From Neoceratodus forsteri (Eukaryota; Chordata; Ceratodontiformes; Ceratodontidae): a DNA stretch of 64,000 nucleotides. Where the stretch lies: the NCBI GenBank assembly GCA_016271365.2, contig CM057454.1, positions 698,135,501-698,199,500 on the forward strand, in the 5' to 3' direction. Made by a program: the position numbers and the translations under genes. The notes below the pieces were generated by a model, which worked only from the letters and a program-made list of their open reading frames with translations, searched no databases and was not told where the DNA came from. Positions within the stretch are counted from its first letter, which is position 1; each line of letters starts with the position of its first letter. Shown here in pieces: positions 1-10,369 of the stretch.

Positions 1-422
1 CACAGTATAAATTGGGCCGGGAGAAACCTAGCCAATTTATTAGCCAAGGCCATAAAAAATTCGGGATTACCTCCAACTGGGCCATAAACGGAACCCAATA
101 CAACCCTGTCACCATTCAAAATACCTTCCACCAAAACAAACCTCCCCTCCGGGTCTATGGCCACCTGCTCCTTAATGAACAATACATGTTTTATAATAAG
201 TACCTCAACTCCCTTACTGAAACTCAAATTTCCAGCAAGGTAAGCCTGGGAGAAACCGGATCGGGAGAGCAGTCTGGTTTCGTCTTGGGATAAGTGTGTC
301 TCCTGCAAAAACAAGATGTCAATGTGGAATAATGAACAGTGGTTGAAGGCCTGTAGTCTCTTAACCCGATCCCTAAGCCCTCTAACATTCCACGACGCTA
401 TTTTAACATTGTTCTTAGCCAT
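1..422 (-). CDS. L1 ORF2p, N-terminal endonuclease part (partial)
   Basis: L1 ORF2p nicks target DNA with an apurinic-type endonuclease and primes reverse transcription there. The frame starts at the ATG at 422-420 and stays open for 140 codons to the window edge, with no stop or frameshift seen. Residues 7-15 read IASWNVRGL, the usual start of the L1/Tx1 endonuclease fold with its metal-site Asn. LQETHL follows near residue 40 and contains the catalytic Glu. GSVYGP near residue 108 is the next conserved strand. The frame is unbroken while the ORF1 next to it is broken. The C-terminal endonuclease half and the RT cannot be seen, so intactness of the whole protein is unknown. Confidence 0.85.
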   Translation of the reverse strand, partial: MAKNNVKIASWNVRGLRDRVKRLQAFNHCSLFHIDILFLQETHLSQDETRLLSRSGFSQAYLAGNLSFSKGVEVLIIKHVLFIKEQVAIDPEGRFVLVEGILNGDRVVLGSVYGPVGGNPEFFMALANKLARFLPAQFIL

Positions 423-1732
423 TTCAAAAAAATAAAGACGTTAATATACGTCCAGACAGTGGCAACATAGTATATAACTGCATGGTGCACCACATTGAAC
501 AACCCCACCCAGAAATGAACTATCCCAGTAAAGCAACAATCATATAATATATCTGGGACATCTACTACTAAACCCCAATCCCCAACCCTCATCCCCAGAA
601 CAGAAAACCCGAAGTTTAACAAATAATCAGACCTCAGAATCAAGTATTCCCCCCATCCCAATTCCAAGAACATCTGACCAAGTCATAGAAATAAAACCAG
701 AACCCACCTCCCTCATCCTCCCAATCCCCCCGACCCACGTTCCATACCCCCAACCAAGCAAAACATAAGTATTTACAACGGGTTGGCCAAGCCTGAATAC
801 GCCAGAAGTTACCCAATCAACCAAAAGCTCAGGCCCCCGAACCCCTGGTGCGAACCTCCAAACCCCCAGTGTAAGGGACCAGCACCCACAAAGAAACAGA
901 ATCTGTGACCCTCCCAGGAGAATGCCAACCCCTGCTACCAGGACTGCCATCCCCGAGATCCCCAACCCGGGGAGGTTAGCTAACCCCCCACAATATGGCT
1001 CGCGATTCCACATCTAGCGAGCAAGTCCCCGGAGCTCGACCCCCCCACACCCGGCCACCTCCCCCATAGTCCGTAAATGAAAATAGAAGAAGAAGGTATA
1101 GGAGAGTAGGAAGAGGGACAATCAAAGGTAGAATATGGGTTAACATACCACCCCATTATATCAGCCCCAGTCCCAAAGGCTTTTAACAGGCGGTACCCCA
1201 ACACCCAAATAAGGCCAAGCCAGAACGAGATAACAGGGAAAAGAAATCCTACCCGAGTCAAGGCAGTCCAAGAAAAGAGGAAATCAGAGAACCAAGATAA
1301 TCCAAACAAAATTGCCATGCAAGCCCTCCTGCCACGAAATTCGTCCAGAACGTTGTTTCCAGGGGAACAAAAGGCCGAAGGACCCACAGAGGTCCAGTCT
1401 CCTGGAATTCCTCGAAACAATCACCGCTTAAAACTAAGTTCCTGACAGGGCAAATGGCCGAAATCGGGGAGCGCAGCCGAACTGGAGCCCGCCACCACAA
1501 CCCCAATCCAGGCCAACCCATCAGGAGAAAAGGGGGAATCCGCAAAGAAAATGGAAAGACTAGAAGGACAGCAAAGGCGAAAGGCAAGAAACCAGAGAGA
1601 GAGGAGAAAACGAGAGGCAGGACGAGGCCACTACCAAGTAAGCTTCTTAACTAAATTTAAACATTAGCAAAGGTGACTTTAGCCCCAGCGATAGTTAGGG
1701 TTCAGTTCCTCCGACAAGGCCATTCAAGAATT
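423..1732 (-). other. Long spacer between L1 ORF1 and ORF2
   Basis: About 1.3 kb separates the ORF1 stop from the ORF2 ATG. Several overlapping minus-strand frames of 91-146 codons run through it in different phases (for example 627-1013, 980-1420 and 1258-1587). They are hydrophobic and G/W/L-rich, resemble no domain I know, and are best explained by stop-poor composition. Mammalian L1 spacers are only tens of bases, so this is long. An old insertion in the spacer is possible, but I found no terminal repeats. Confidence 0.5.
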
Positions 1733-2642
1733 TCAGCCACATAATTTAAATAAGTCCGGCAGTTTAACTTCCAACTCTTTGCTAGCCACCTCCGGGGAGC
1801 TGTAGCTTGCTGTAGTGCCGTTTATCGTAACCTTCAAAATCGCTGGATACACCATTCTAAACGGAATAGAAGCTGCAATCAATTTTTGTACTACTGGATG
1901 GTAAGCTGCTCTTTTCTCCCGAGTCTTCTTGGTAAGTCCTGGGTGATCCTGATTTTCGACGAGCCCCAGAATATGTCCTTCAGCTCACGAGTTTTCACAA
2001 AAACATGATTCTTCTCACATAGCTCAAAAATTTAACAATAATGGGACGTGGAGGGGATCCTGGAGCAGGTTTAGATCTCAAAGAACGATGAGCTCTCTCT
2101 AAGTGATATGTAGGGCTAATGGGGGAAGGACCAACAATTTTGCAGAGGAATTTTTGCAGAAAGACCATGATGTCTGGGCCTTCCTCTGGCTCGGGTATAC
2201 CCAGAATTAAAAGATTATTTCTGCGGTTTCGTCCTTCTAAATCCTCAGTCTTTGCTTGCAATTTTTTGACCTGTTGTCTGAGCTCAGTAATCTCCGTTTC
2301 GGCTCTAGACCTCCACGCTTCTGAGGAAATTAGCCTTGCTTACATATCTGTGACTCTTGTAGAGACTGAGGAACGATCACTGCATAACGATTTTAATTCC
2401 CCTGCTAAGTCCTGAAGAATATCTTTCAGGGGTGTAAGCTCTTGAAGAAACTTGTCCTCAGATAGTGGTACAACCTGCTGCCCTTTCTCCCCACCTCGAT
2501 CAGCTCTGGTAGGGGCCTGGTTCCTCTGCTTCTTGGAGGCCTTCTCTGGGGAAGCAGGAGGAGTGTGCCTGACTGAGGCCTGCCTGCTATCTACCTCCAT
2601 CTCAAGCCAGCAACCGTTTATTTTCACTGCTTCAGTCACCAA
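1733..2642 (-). pseudogene. L1 ORF1p, broken
   Basis: L1 ORF1p is the trimeric RNA-binding chaperone of the L1 ribonucleoprotein. Starting at 2642, a 100-codon charged N-terminus ends at a TAA (2342-2340). The same frame then continues as a coiled coil rich in E, Q and K, into RRNNLLILGIPE and ERAHRSL, which mark the RRM. A frameshift near 2010-2030 leads into KTRELKDIFWGS and QDLPRRLGR. A second shift near 1900 leads into the C-terminal domain (PFRMVYPAILKV) and a TGA at 1735-1733. One stop and two frameshifts make it nonfunctional. Its domains and length match an L1 ORF1p. Confidence 0.8.
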
Positions 2643-2780
2643 ATAATGGTAGAAACTTTCCCCAAGCGTTATTAATATAAATTAGCCAAAAAGATGAGCA
2701 GGATGGCAAGTTAAATGCACAAAAAGGCGACCAGCGGGGGGAGCTCAGAAACTCAGCTGCTCTCTAGCCAGATGCCATCG

Positions 2781-5700
2781 CATGACTATTACAACCCTAT
2801 CTCACTCTACCTCCCACACACCCCACCCCACCCTAGTACCAGACCCCCTGCTGCCCCGAGACTTACACCAATGTCACTGCTCCTCCACACGTCCATGCCT
2901 CTATCACCCTTCCCCTGCCATCCCCCCATGAACATGCCACCACTTCTGCCCCACACAAGACCGACATGGCCTGCAATTAGTCATGCTATCACAACCCTAT
3001 GGTCACTTGACATACCCTGCATGGGGAGCACTCACAGCCTGTACCGCTCTGAAGCTAGATACACAAGCAAGCACAGGCCTCTCCTCAGAGTTATCTCTCT
3101 CCTCCTACTCCTGTCTGGAAACATCCACCCAAATCCAGGACCAAGATCCTCCAAAGCACAGAAACAGACACTGACCACTGGCCTCTACATTGGATCAATG
3201 AATATCTGCAGCATACTAAAGAAAACAGTTGCTCTTCAATGCTGAATTACAAGGCACCAACCAGACATCCTAACCCTGGTTGAAACTTGGCTATCTAAGT
3301 CCACCCCCAACTCAGCTGTCTCCTTCCCCTAATACTCACTCTTTAGACCAGACAGAGTGGGCAAGTGAGGCAGCGGTTGTGCAATCTACACTAAGCACAC
3401 CCTATTGTCCCAAGCACTACCACCCCTCGGCATTAGAACACGGAGCACAAGCATTATCACTGAAAATCACCCCCGACCCTATGAAGACCCCCCTTATAGT
3501 CACAGCAGCGTATCTCCCACCCTGCAAACAAACACTAGCCCTCCACTCACTAATAGAGTACCTTGCCACCTCCCCCACAAATCTGAACACATACTACTAG
3601 GGGACCTTAACCTAAACTGGCTCAGCAAAGCAGCCACCCCCACCTCGGATGTGCTTGCAGCTCTCGATCTGCATCAATTGGTGACTAACCCAACTAGGTG
3701 CAACCCAACCACGGGCATACACACCCTGCTGGATGTCGTCATCACAAACCAACTCCACAAAATCAAGGACATTGAAGTCCTACCAAACTCCCTCACTGAC
3801 CACTCTCCAGTCATCTGCTCCTGGTCAGGCCAGCAACCTGCACTACCACCGACCACAACACTCCGATGAAAACTGAGACCTGGCAAACTCCCCAACTTTA
3901 AACAACACCTTGCTCAATGGGACTAGTCCCTAATATACCAGGCCTACAGTGTAGATGCAGTGCTCAGCTGCTTCCAGGCCTCCTTCACCCAGGCCTGTGA
4001 CATCTTTGCTTTCCCCATAAAAAAAATAAAAAATCAAAAAACAGAGCACACCTTGGATAACACCATCCCCTCCAACAGCTCAAAAGCTGTGATAACCTAT
4101 GGCACAGGGCCAATGACTCAGGCAAACCTGCCAACAGGCAGGCCCATAGAGCTAATCAGAATAGCTGCACCTAAACTATTTGTAAGGCAAAATCCAAACA
4201 CTACAGAGCCACCCTAACCACCTCCTGGGCTCGTTACACAATTTCTGGGACAAGATAAAGTCCCTAAATGGAAAGTCGCACACACCACCCTGTCCCAAAT
4301 TGCATCTAGTGGAATGGTCACCACTGACCCGAAGGAAATTGCAAACATACTCAATGACAACTTCACTGACCTCAGCTGCATTCTCCCTGCAAAACTTCTT
4401 TGACAAAGTACCCACCCCTGACCTCCTGCACCTCCCATGGCCACCATTCTATCTCCGGACTATCTCCACTGCAGAAGCAAGGCCATACCTAACCAAAGCC
4501 CTAAACGGTACTAGCCCCTGAAAGACCCAATTGATAAACTCCTCCGTCTGGCACTGTATGTGCTGATCACTCCGCTCACCAGCCTCCTGAACTGCTCACT
4601 ATGCCTCGGTCAGTTCCCCACAGCCTAAAAGAATGCATTTGTTACACCAATCCACAAAGGCTGTGACCACCTAACACCCGGAAACTACCATCCAATCTCC
4701 ATTCTCCCCCCACTGTCCAAAGCATTAGAAAAAGTTGTAGCGGACCAACTAACAGATTACCTTAAAACACATAACCTTCTCTGCAAAGAACAGCATGGTT
4801 TCCATGCTGGGCATAGTACCACCACAGCCCTCCTAGAATTCTCAAACTACATACATACTGCTCTTGACAAAGGGCACATCCCAGGGGCTGTGTTCATAGA
4901 CCTATCCAAGGCCTTTGACACAGTCAGTCACCCACCTCCTCCTTCTAGACTCCCTCCTACTAATGGGATTCTCACAAGGGCCCTTGGTCTGGTTTACTAG
5001 TCACCAGACATCCAGGTCCCAATGTGTGCAGATAAATTACACAGTCTCATGCTCTTGCCCCATCCACTTGGGAGTCCCACAGGGATCCATACTAGGGCCC
5101 CCTGCTATGTAGTATGTTCTTAAATGCAATTCACACTGCCTGCCCTGAAAATATCCTACTCTACGTGGATGATGCTGTCATCTGTGCCTTCCACACCAAC
5201 CCAACCTACCTTCAGGACTCACTCCAGAATGCTTTCAGCCAAGATGAACTCTGATTTGCTAAGCATAGACTAATCATGAACCTAAAAAAACCAAAAACCC
5301 TTCTTTTTGCACACCACTAGAGCAGATCAAAAAATGCACAACTGCATATTCAAGCAATGACTCTCTACACCCTGTAGCAGGTCTTGTCCTATAAATATTT
5401 AGGGGTAATATTCGACTCGGCCCTCTTATTCCATGCGCACATCAGCACCCTCACCCTCACATCTGCAACCAGTGCTCACATTGGTTTCCTATAGCCCCAT
5501 AAGTACTGCCTTCAGCCAGAAGCCATGAGACTAGCAATAACCACCTCAGTAAAGTTCCTGATTGACAATGGGTTGCTGGTCTATGCTGCTGCAGATACCA
5601 CAGCTATTGGTAAAATAAAAGCGGTCATTAACAAAGCCTGCAGGCTCCTAACTGCTGCTGACCGCTTAACGCACACATACACGCTCCTCTCCCTCGCCCA

Positions 5701-6022
5701 GATCCTGAACCTTGACAGAAGAATTGAGTAGAAGTCCAGCCTCTTGACCAAAAAATCCCTACTGGGTTTGACCCCACCAGGTCTTTCTGCCACACTAACA
5801 TCCTCTACCCCCACAGTGAATACAAGTAGCTCAACAAAATCTACATTGGCCATCCCCAGAGTCAGAACCACACTCTCCCAGAGATCTTTTCTGGTCAGGG
5901 TACCCTCCTGCTTCAACGCCCTACCCCAATTGGTCTCTAACCAGCAAAAACTTGGCCCTTTCAAGAAGACTTTCAAGACCTACCTCCTTGACACCCGCCG
6001 CACTTGCACCTGCATGCACTAG
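2781..6022 (+). pseudogene. Family A LINE endonuclease/reverse transcriptase, broken
   Basis: The protein would nick DNA and copy the element's RNA at the nick. Leader and 2A-like block lie at 2781-3143. The endonuclease follows in shifting frames: ILTLVETWLS near 3270, LGDLNLNW near 3600, LDVVITN near 3730 and LTDHSPVI near 3800. The RT begins near 4610 (PIHKG, then NYHPISIL) and passes HGFHAGHSTTTALLEF (near 4795) and DLSKAFDTVSH (near 4900). The active-site box YVDD is at 5162-5173. The C-terminal segment reads MRLAITTSVKF (5525) through PSCFNALPQL (about 5905-5935). At least eight frame changes or stops separate these blocks, so it is an old copy. Confidence 0.75.
3102..3143 (+). other. 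2A-like motif in LINE leader
   Basis: A run of leucines leads into SGNIHPNPGP, with NPGP encoded at 3132-3143. NPGP is the invariant core of 2A ribosome-skipping peptides, and 2A-like sequences are known in non-LTR retrotransposons. The residues before NPGP differ from the usual D-x-E, so activity is doubtful. It lies just upstream of the endonuclease, where such motifs usually occur. Confidence 0.55.
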
Positions 6023-6508
6023 ACCCCCCACTAGAGTCTTTAGCAGCTGCACAGACCTGCCAGCCAACCTCTTCTCAGTCAATGGCCCACAATTGCACTC
6101 AGGCACTCTGACAAATTCTCTCTACTGACTGTTCTAAAACTCGCACTACCTGCCTTCCCTCTCTGCTGTAACCTTGACAAAGTCTCCCTATAGACTGCTC
6201 CAATAACTCGCACTACCTGCCTTCCCTCACTGTTTTAATTGTGTAAACCTGGTATGGTACCCTGTGCATTACTGATACACTCTGTTACCCAGATCTGTAT
6301 TACGAACTGTGTATAAGCTTTATTGATACACTGTCTAACCTATGTCTGTATTATGAACTGTGAACTACATATTCTGTATCTCTTGATCTACTGCATAGTG
6401 TATACCTGTATTGTGAATTTGATGAGGAGCCTTTGGAAATGAGTCTCTGACTCAAAGGTTGTAATTACAAGATTTTTTTTTTCAAATAAATAAAAAAAAA
6501 AAAAAAAT

Positions 6509-6780
6509 GCCGAGCTGACTAGTGAGGCCATGAGACACAACATGCCCATACCTATGGCCGTGGGATGTACAGCCACATGCTCTCCATTAGCTACCAAATC
6601 CTCATTCAGTATATAAAGGGATAGAAAGTTATATAACATCCCTTGTACCAATGGAATGATTTTGTCTACTGGGTGGGCTATAGAGTTAGCAGATGACTGC
6701 TGTATGCTAATATATGGAATGCAATTGTGCGTCTGCATGTTTTGCACAAAAATGAATAAACTTCAAGTTCAAAAAAAAAA
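6509..6780 (+). other. Unidentified segment ending in AATAAA and A10
   Basis: Immediately after the poly(A) of the family A LINE is 270 bp of unrelated sequence. It ends with AATAAA at 6755-6760 and then ten adenines at 6771-6780. That layout is a polyadenylated 3' end, either a LINE 3' transduction or an independent retrocopy. No protein family was recognised on either strand. Confidence 0.4.
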
Positions 6781-6924
6781 GAAAACACCCCAATTCAATG
6801 CTCTTTTTTGAGCAGCATCCGTGATTCCCCCGAGTCAAATGCTACCCAACTGGCAATGCTATCATGCTGAGTCCAGCTGTTTGGTAGCCTAACACCCAGA
6901 AAGGTCCAGCCTACACTTCATAGC

Positions 6925-7260
6925 ATGTGTTTTGAGCATCATGCCAAATGCACACCCACTCATTCTGTTGTACAGCAACTGAATGCAGTAACCACTGAAA
7001 GGCTGGCAACTGATCTACTGTCATTCGTTTTTGTGCAGAACGTGGGATTTAGAAGGTTGATTGCACGTAGCTGTCCTAAATGGCTGATTCCCTCACAAAC
7101 GTACTTCTTCACCCATGCCATTCCTGAACTTCATGGGACTGATTCACATATGGTAATCATGTCCTGATGCATTCAGCATCCCCGTACATACATCTCAGTA
7201 TGGATATGTGGACCAGTGTCCAAACAGCTGGTAGTTCCTATATGTGCATTTCAACACACT
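6925..7260 (+). pseudogene. hAT transposase fragment
   Basis: hAT (ZBED-type) transposases cut and paste elements with 8-bp target duplications. The frame from 6925 to 7167 contains LNAVTTERLATDLLSF, VGFRRLIARSCPKWLIPSQ and YFFTHAIPEL, which is the conserved block before the first catalytic Asp in hAT/ZBED proteins. After a stop at 7165 the same frame continues with IHLSMDMWTSVQ, matching the LTTDMWTS block; the Asp that would act in catalysis is present. The BED finger and the C-terminal dimerisation region are missing here. A hAT right end at 7790 lies 0.5 kb downstream, so this is probably the 3' part of one element. Confidence 0.75.
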
Positions 7261-7599
7261 GACCACAAGTACCTGAAGTAGTATTTCTCTATGGCCAGGC
7301 AAAAACTTTATTAAGTCCAATTGCAGTGCTAGCAACACTCATGGTGTTTGCCAGCATGCCACACTGGCAAATAAGAGTGCAACTGGATCAAACATGGGTC
7401 AGAAAATGTTAGAGTTGCTCCTGTCTGAGACTGATGAGTGGATGCAGTCTTTGGTGGTGGCACCATGGTGGGAGAGATTTGTGGCACAGGGGCTTTAGGC
7501 TGCTGCTCAGTGGAGGGGCAGATAATAGCTGATCTTGAGACACTTGTTTATCAGTAGCCTTATTTTGACCTAGCATCACCCTGGTGTACCCAAAGGGTG

Positions 7600-7790
7600 A
7601 TGTTAAAGGTGAAGTCATCAGGCAAAGTTGCCAGCCGAAGTTGCCAAAGGTGAATTTCCTATTAAGTAGAAAAAAATTGCAAATTTATTCATGAAGGTGC
7701 ATTAGGCAGACTCATCTTCACAAATGTGAAGGTGAATTTGACAAATTCACCTTAACTTCACTGGTGAATGAAAACCTTGCAACATCTCTA
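7600..7790 (+). mobile_element. hAT right terminal region
   Basis: The inverted end reads TAGAGATGTTGCAAGG inward from 7790. It matches the sequence starting at 60558 (TACAGATGCAGCAAAG) in the opposite orientation, so both are ends of one family. The subterminal 190 bp is packed with short GTGAA/TTCAC repeats, plausible transposase-binding sites. The left end of this copy was not found. Confidence 0.6.
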
Positions 7791-8077
7791 ACAGTAATTT
7801 GATTATTATCTTAATAAGTCTAATAACCATAAACATTCATGTTATGTTTTAAATTGCATGGTGAATATTCTAGTCTCCCCCCAGCAATTCCAAATTGTTC
7901 TTGCTTTTGCAGACTTTGCCTGCCGAAGCATCAGAAGATAGTAATAATTACATTAAAGTAAACCCAGCAGTTTCAAATTATCCTTGCTTATGTAGGCTTT
8001 GCCTGCTAAAGCATCAGAAGATTATAATAATTATTAGAATAAAACCTGCAGAAGTCAATTAGTACTAAAAATACATT

Positions 8078-9348
8078 GGGCCCTATTCTAGAAGCTTGGC
8101 ACAAGTCACCGCCAAAGGCGACCTGCACCAAACGCCATTGCAACATGGACCCTGCACCCTATTCTAGAAGGGGCAGGGACTCTGTGGCTAAGTCCTGTGA
8201 CTTGCGACATGCAGAAAGGAACGCCAACCTAAGGGTGTACCCAAGGGGCATGTCGCAAGTCACAGCCCCCCCAGCAAGCATAAGTGCCCCCCAAAGCCCC
8301 ACAGAGCAGCTATGTCCCCCCCAATCCATTTCCTGACCCAATGTTTTGCTGCAAATGGTTAAAATTAGAACCTCTGAGATCCCTGGTAGTCTAGTGGACC
8401 CCCACCTGCCCCACCCAGCAGTGCCAGTCCACCTGCATCTCCCCCACTCATCCCCAGCTGGCAACTGGCACAACCCACCTCTCACCTCCACAGCCAGTCA
8501 CTAACTGAGCTCCGCATGAATGCTTACTGTATAAACACACTCAGAAATGAATGAGTATTCATTCATTTCTGAGTGCACTTTTACAGTAAGTGCTCATGTG
8601 GAGCTTAGTCGGCGCAACTAGCCATGGAGGTGAGAGGTGGGCTTTGTGCCAGTCGATGGCTGGGGATGGAGTAGAGGATACCCGGGTGGACTATTTACTA
8701 CTAGAGTAGATGGTCCCACTAAACTACTGGATCTGAAGACTGGTACAACCATTCGCTCGCGGTGAATAGATGGCTAACTGCTGCAATGAGTGGTTTGAGT
8801 AATGGGGTTCAGGGGACATGATGTGGTGGGCTGCCCTGCAGGGCATTTAGGGTTTGGGTGGCTGGGGGTGCGAGATGCCCAGCTGGGCACCTCTGCTATG
8901 GGGGATTGGGGGCTGGGGGAGTTGTGGGTTGCCCCGTGGGGTGTCAATGGGGGTGTTCTGGGCATGGGGGGCAATCCTGGAGTGGGTGCAGTGGGTCTAC
9001 AGAACCCCCAGAGGACGTATGTGCAGTTACACCAGCTAAATGCTGGTGTAACTTACGTTGCTGGTTCTTCTCCATGGGGTTCTTTTAGAATCCTGACACT
9101 GGGGACTTTGTTGCTGCTCTACTAGAATACGGTGCAACTGCTGCCATAAACCCCCTAGCGTCATGTCACAGGGGGTTTATGGTGCAACTGCTGCCGTAAC
9201 TGATCTTTGGCGCAGGTGATCTGTGGCATGTTGTAGGCCACATTGTAGAATCCCACAAGTCGCAGCTGTTGGCGTAACTTACTACTTGCGCCATTCTTTT
9301 TGGTGCAAGTGCTGTTACACCACACATATCTCTTTTACAATCGGGCAC
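8078..9348. mobile_element. Palindromic non-autonomous DNA transposon, element 1
   Basis: Ends form an imperfect terminal inverted repeat: GGGCCCTATTCTAGAAG from 8078 and, inward from 9348, GTGCCCGATTGTAAAAG. It sits inside a tandem-repeat unit, which supports the boundaries. No clear target duplication is seen. The interior has a long palindrome centred near 8555 and a 12-bp hairpin with CATAAACCCCCT arms (about 9148-9183). No transposase. Superfamily unassigned; Harbinger or hAT are possible. Confidence 0.65.
8372..8740. repeat. Long palindrome with inverted tRNA-Glu-5'-like units
   Basis: The arms pair from about 8372-8553 with 8558-8740. The innermost 17 bp (CACTCAGAAATGAATGA) is perfect around a 4-nt centre at 8554-8557. 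Further out, ACCTCTCACCTCCA and GAGCTCC match in both arms. The left arm carries CCCTGGTAGTCTAGTGGACC near 8380, and the right arm has a decayed inverted copy near 8715-8737. This unit also recurs in the element at 27633-29087. Confidence 0.7.
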
Positions 9349-9753
9349 ATCATCTTCATAATTATAATCCTCTTCCTCCTCCTCCGTACATCCAAAACAC
9401 ATTTTCTTGGCATATAAATAAAGCTACATTTAAAAACAATTAAAACTAATAATAATTACATTATTATAAAAACCATAGAAGTTAACTGGTACTGAACACA
9501 ACGCATCTTCTTCATCATCTTCTTCCTCCTCACCACCACATTATAAATCATATTTTCCTGACATATAACTAAAGCCAGATGTATGAATAATAACTGATAA
9601 TATATCTTACATCATCATAAAAATAATAAATGTTGAGTGGTTCTGGAAACAATACATTCCCTTCATCATCATCTTCTTCCCTCAGTTATGAACCATGTCA
9701 TCACAGTACATAAATAAAGCCACATTTATGAATAATAACTATTAATTATTGCA

Positions 9754-10168
9754 TCTCTGGCTTGGTGGCACTGAGGGTTGAGGTGTGGACGCCACACCTC
9801 GTGCCACGCCGGTGACCCAGGTTCTGGAATGGATTTGGGCCATTCGGGGTCTGGCAGGGGAGGTAAGGATTGAGTGGCACAGCTCTCCTTTCTCAGGGTG
9901 GGGGATTTGTGCTGTGAGCAGTAGCCCAGATAGAGGGGTTCACCCTTGCCCAGGGTGCTTGGAAGCTTCTGCAGAGGTGGAGACAGCTGCTGTGCCCGCT
10001 GCACAGTATGCAGGTGCAAGGGGAGAAAAATGAAAAATGGAGGAAAATACCTGGACCTGGAAGGACCCATGATGGCCCCACTGGGACCGGAGGATGTATC
10101 CCCTCTGAGGGGGGATCATAGACCCTGCCGGGTCTGCAGCAGTGGAAAAATAGTATCATGATAAAAAA
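9754..10168 (+). mobile_element. 415-bp GC-rich insertion with 10-bp direct repeats
   Basis: AATTATTGCA occurs at 9744-9753 and again at 10169-10178, and the sequence between is far more GC-rich than the tandem array it splits. The right end is A-rich (ATAAAAAAA), as expected for retrotransposition by LINE machinery in plus orientation. The insert matches no SINE or gene I recognise. An 82-codon frame (9785-10033) is open but unconvincing. Confidence 0.5.
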
Positions 10169-10369
10169 AATTATTGCACAATAATAAAACCCATAGAAGT
10201 CAACTGGTTGTGAAATCAATGCATCCTCTTCATCCTTGTTCTACTCCTCCCTCAATCATGAATCACATTTTTGTCATCACTGTGAAATGTGGGTAACACC
10301 ACCTTTTCCCCTGCACATACAAGCAAAAGGAAACACCTAGTGCTACAATTGCCAACAAGAAGTGAAAAA

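Larger units (their letters stand above)
1..2780 (-). mobile_element. L1-clade LINE, 3' part outside window
   Basis: Read on the minus strand, the order is a short 5' leader (about 2780-2643), ORF1 (2642-1733), a long spacer, and the start of ORF2 (422 onward to the window edge). ORF1 has the coiled coil, RRM and C-terminal domain order of L1 ORF1p, and ORF2 opens with an L1-type endonuclease. The leader abuts a plus-strand LINE at about 2780, so the L1 5' end is probably truncated or cut there. The 3' half lies outside the window. Confidence 0.85.
2780..6508 (+). mobile_element. Family A LINE (jockey superfamily), copy 1
   Basis: A non-LTR retrotransposon with a proline-rich leader, an endonuclease, an RT with a YVDD box and a C-terminal region. 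It ends in a distinctive 3' tail (about 6425-6508) that contains ACTCAAAGGTTGTAATT and closes with AAATAAATAAA and poly(A). The same tail type recurs on the minus strand at 22556-22647 and on the plus strand near 37600-37667. Length is near full for the family, as far as can be judged from the copy at 55-58 kb. I cannot place the clade: L2-, Rex1- and Daphne-like RTs are all possible. Confidence 0.75.
7791..10300. repeat. AT-rich tandem array, interrupted twice
   Basis: Two units of about 87 bp (near 7884-8060) share TTTGCCTGC and GCATCAGAAGAT. A longer unit of about 150-165 bp contains CATAGAAGT[TC]AACTGG, a CATCTTCTTCATC run and AAAGCCACATTTATGAATAAT. It recurs at about 9349-9450, 9451-9600, 9600-9750 and 10169-10300. 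The unit is split by a transposon at 8078-9348 and by an insert at 9754-10168. No coding potential. Confidence 0.65.

Noticed and set aside
2715..2780. Start of the 176-codon leader frame at 2715 taken as the LINE protein start
   Set aside because: The first 60 or so bases belong to the L1 leader on the other strand, so the true LINE start must lie further downstream or is lost.
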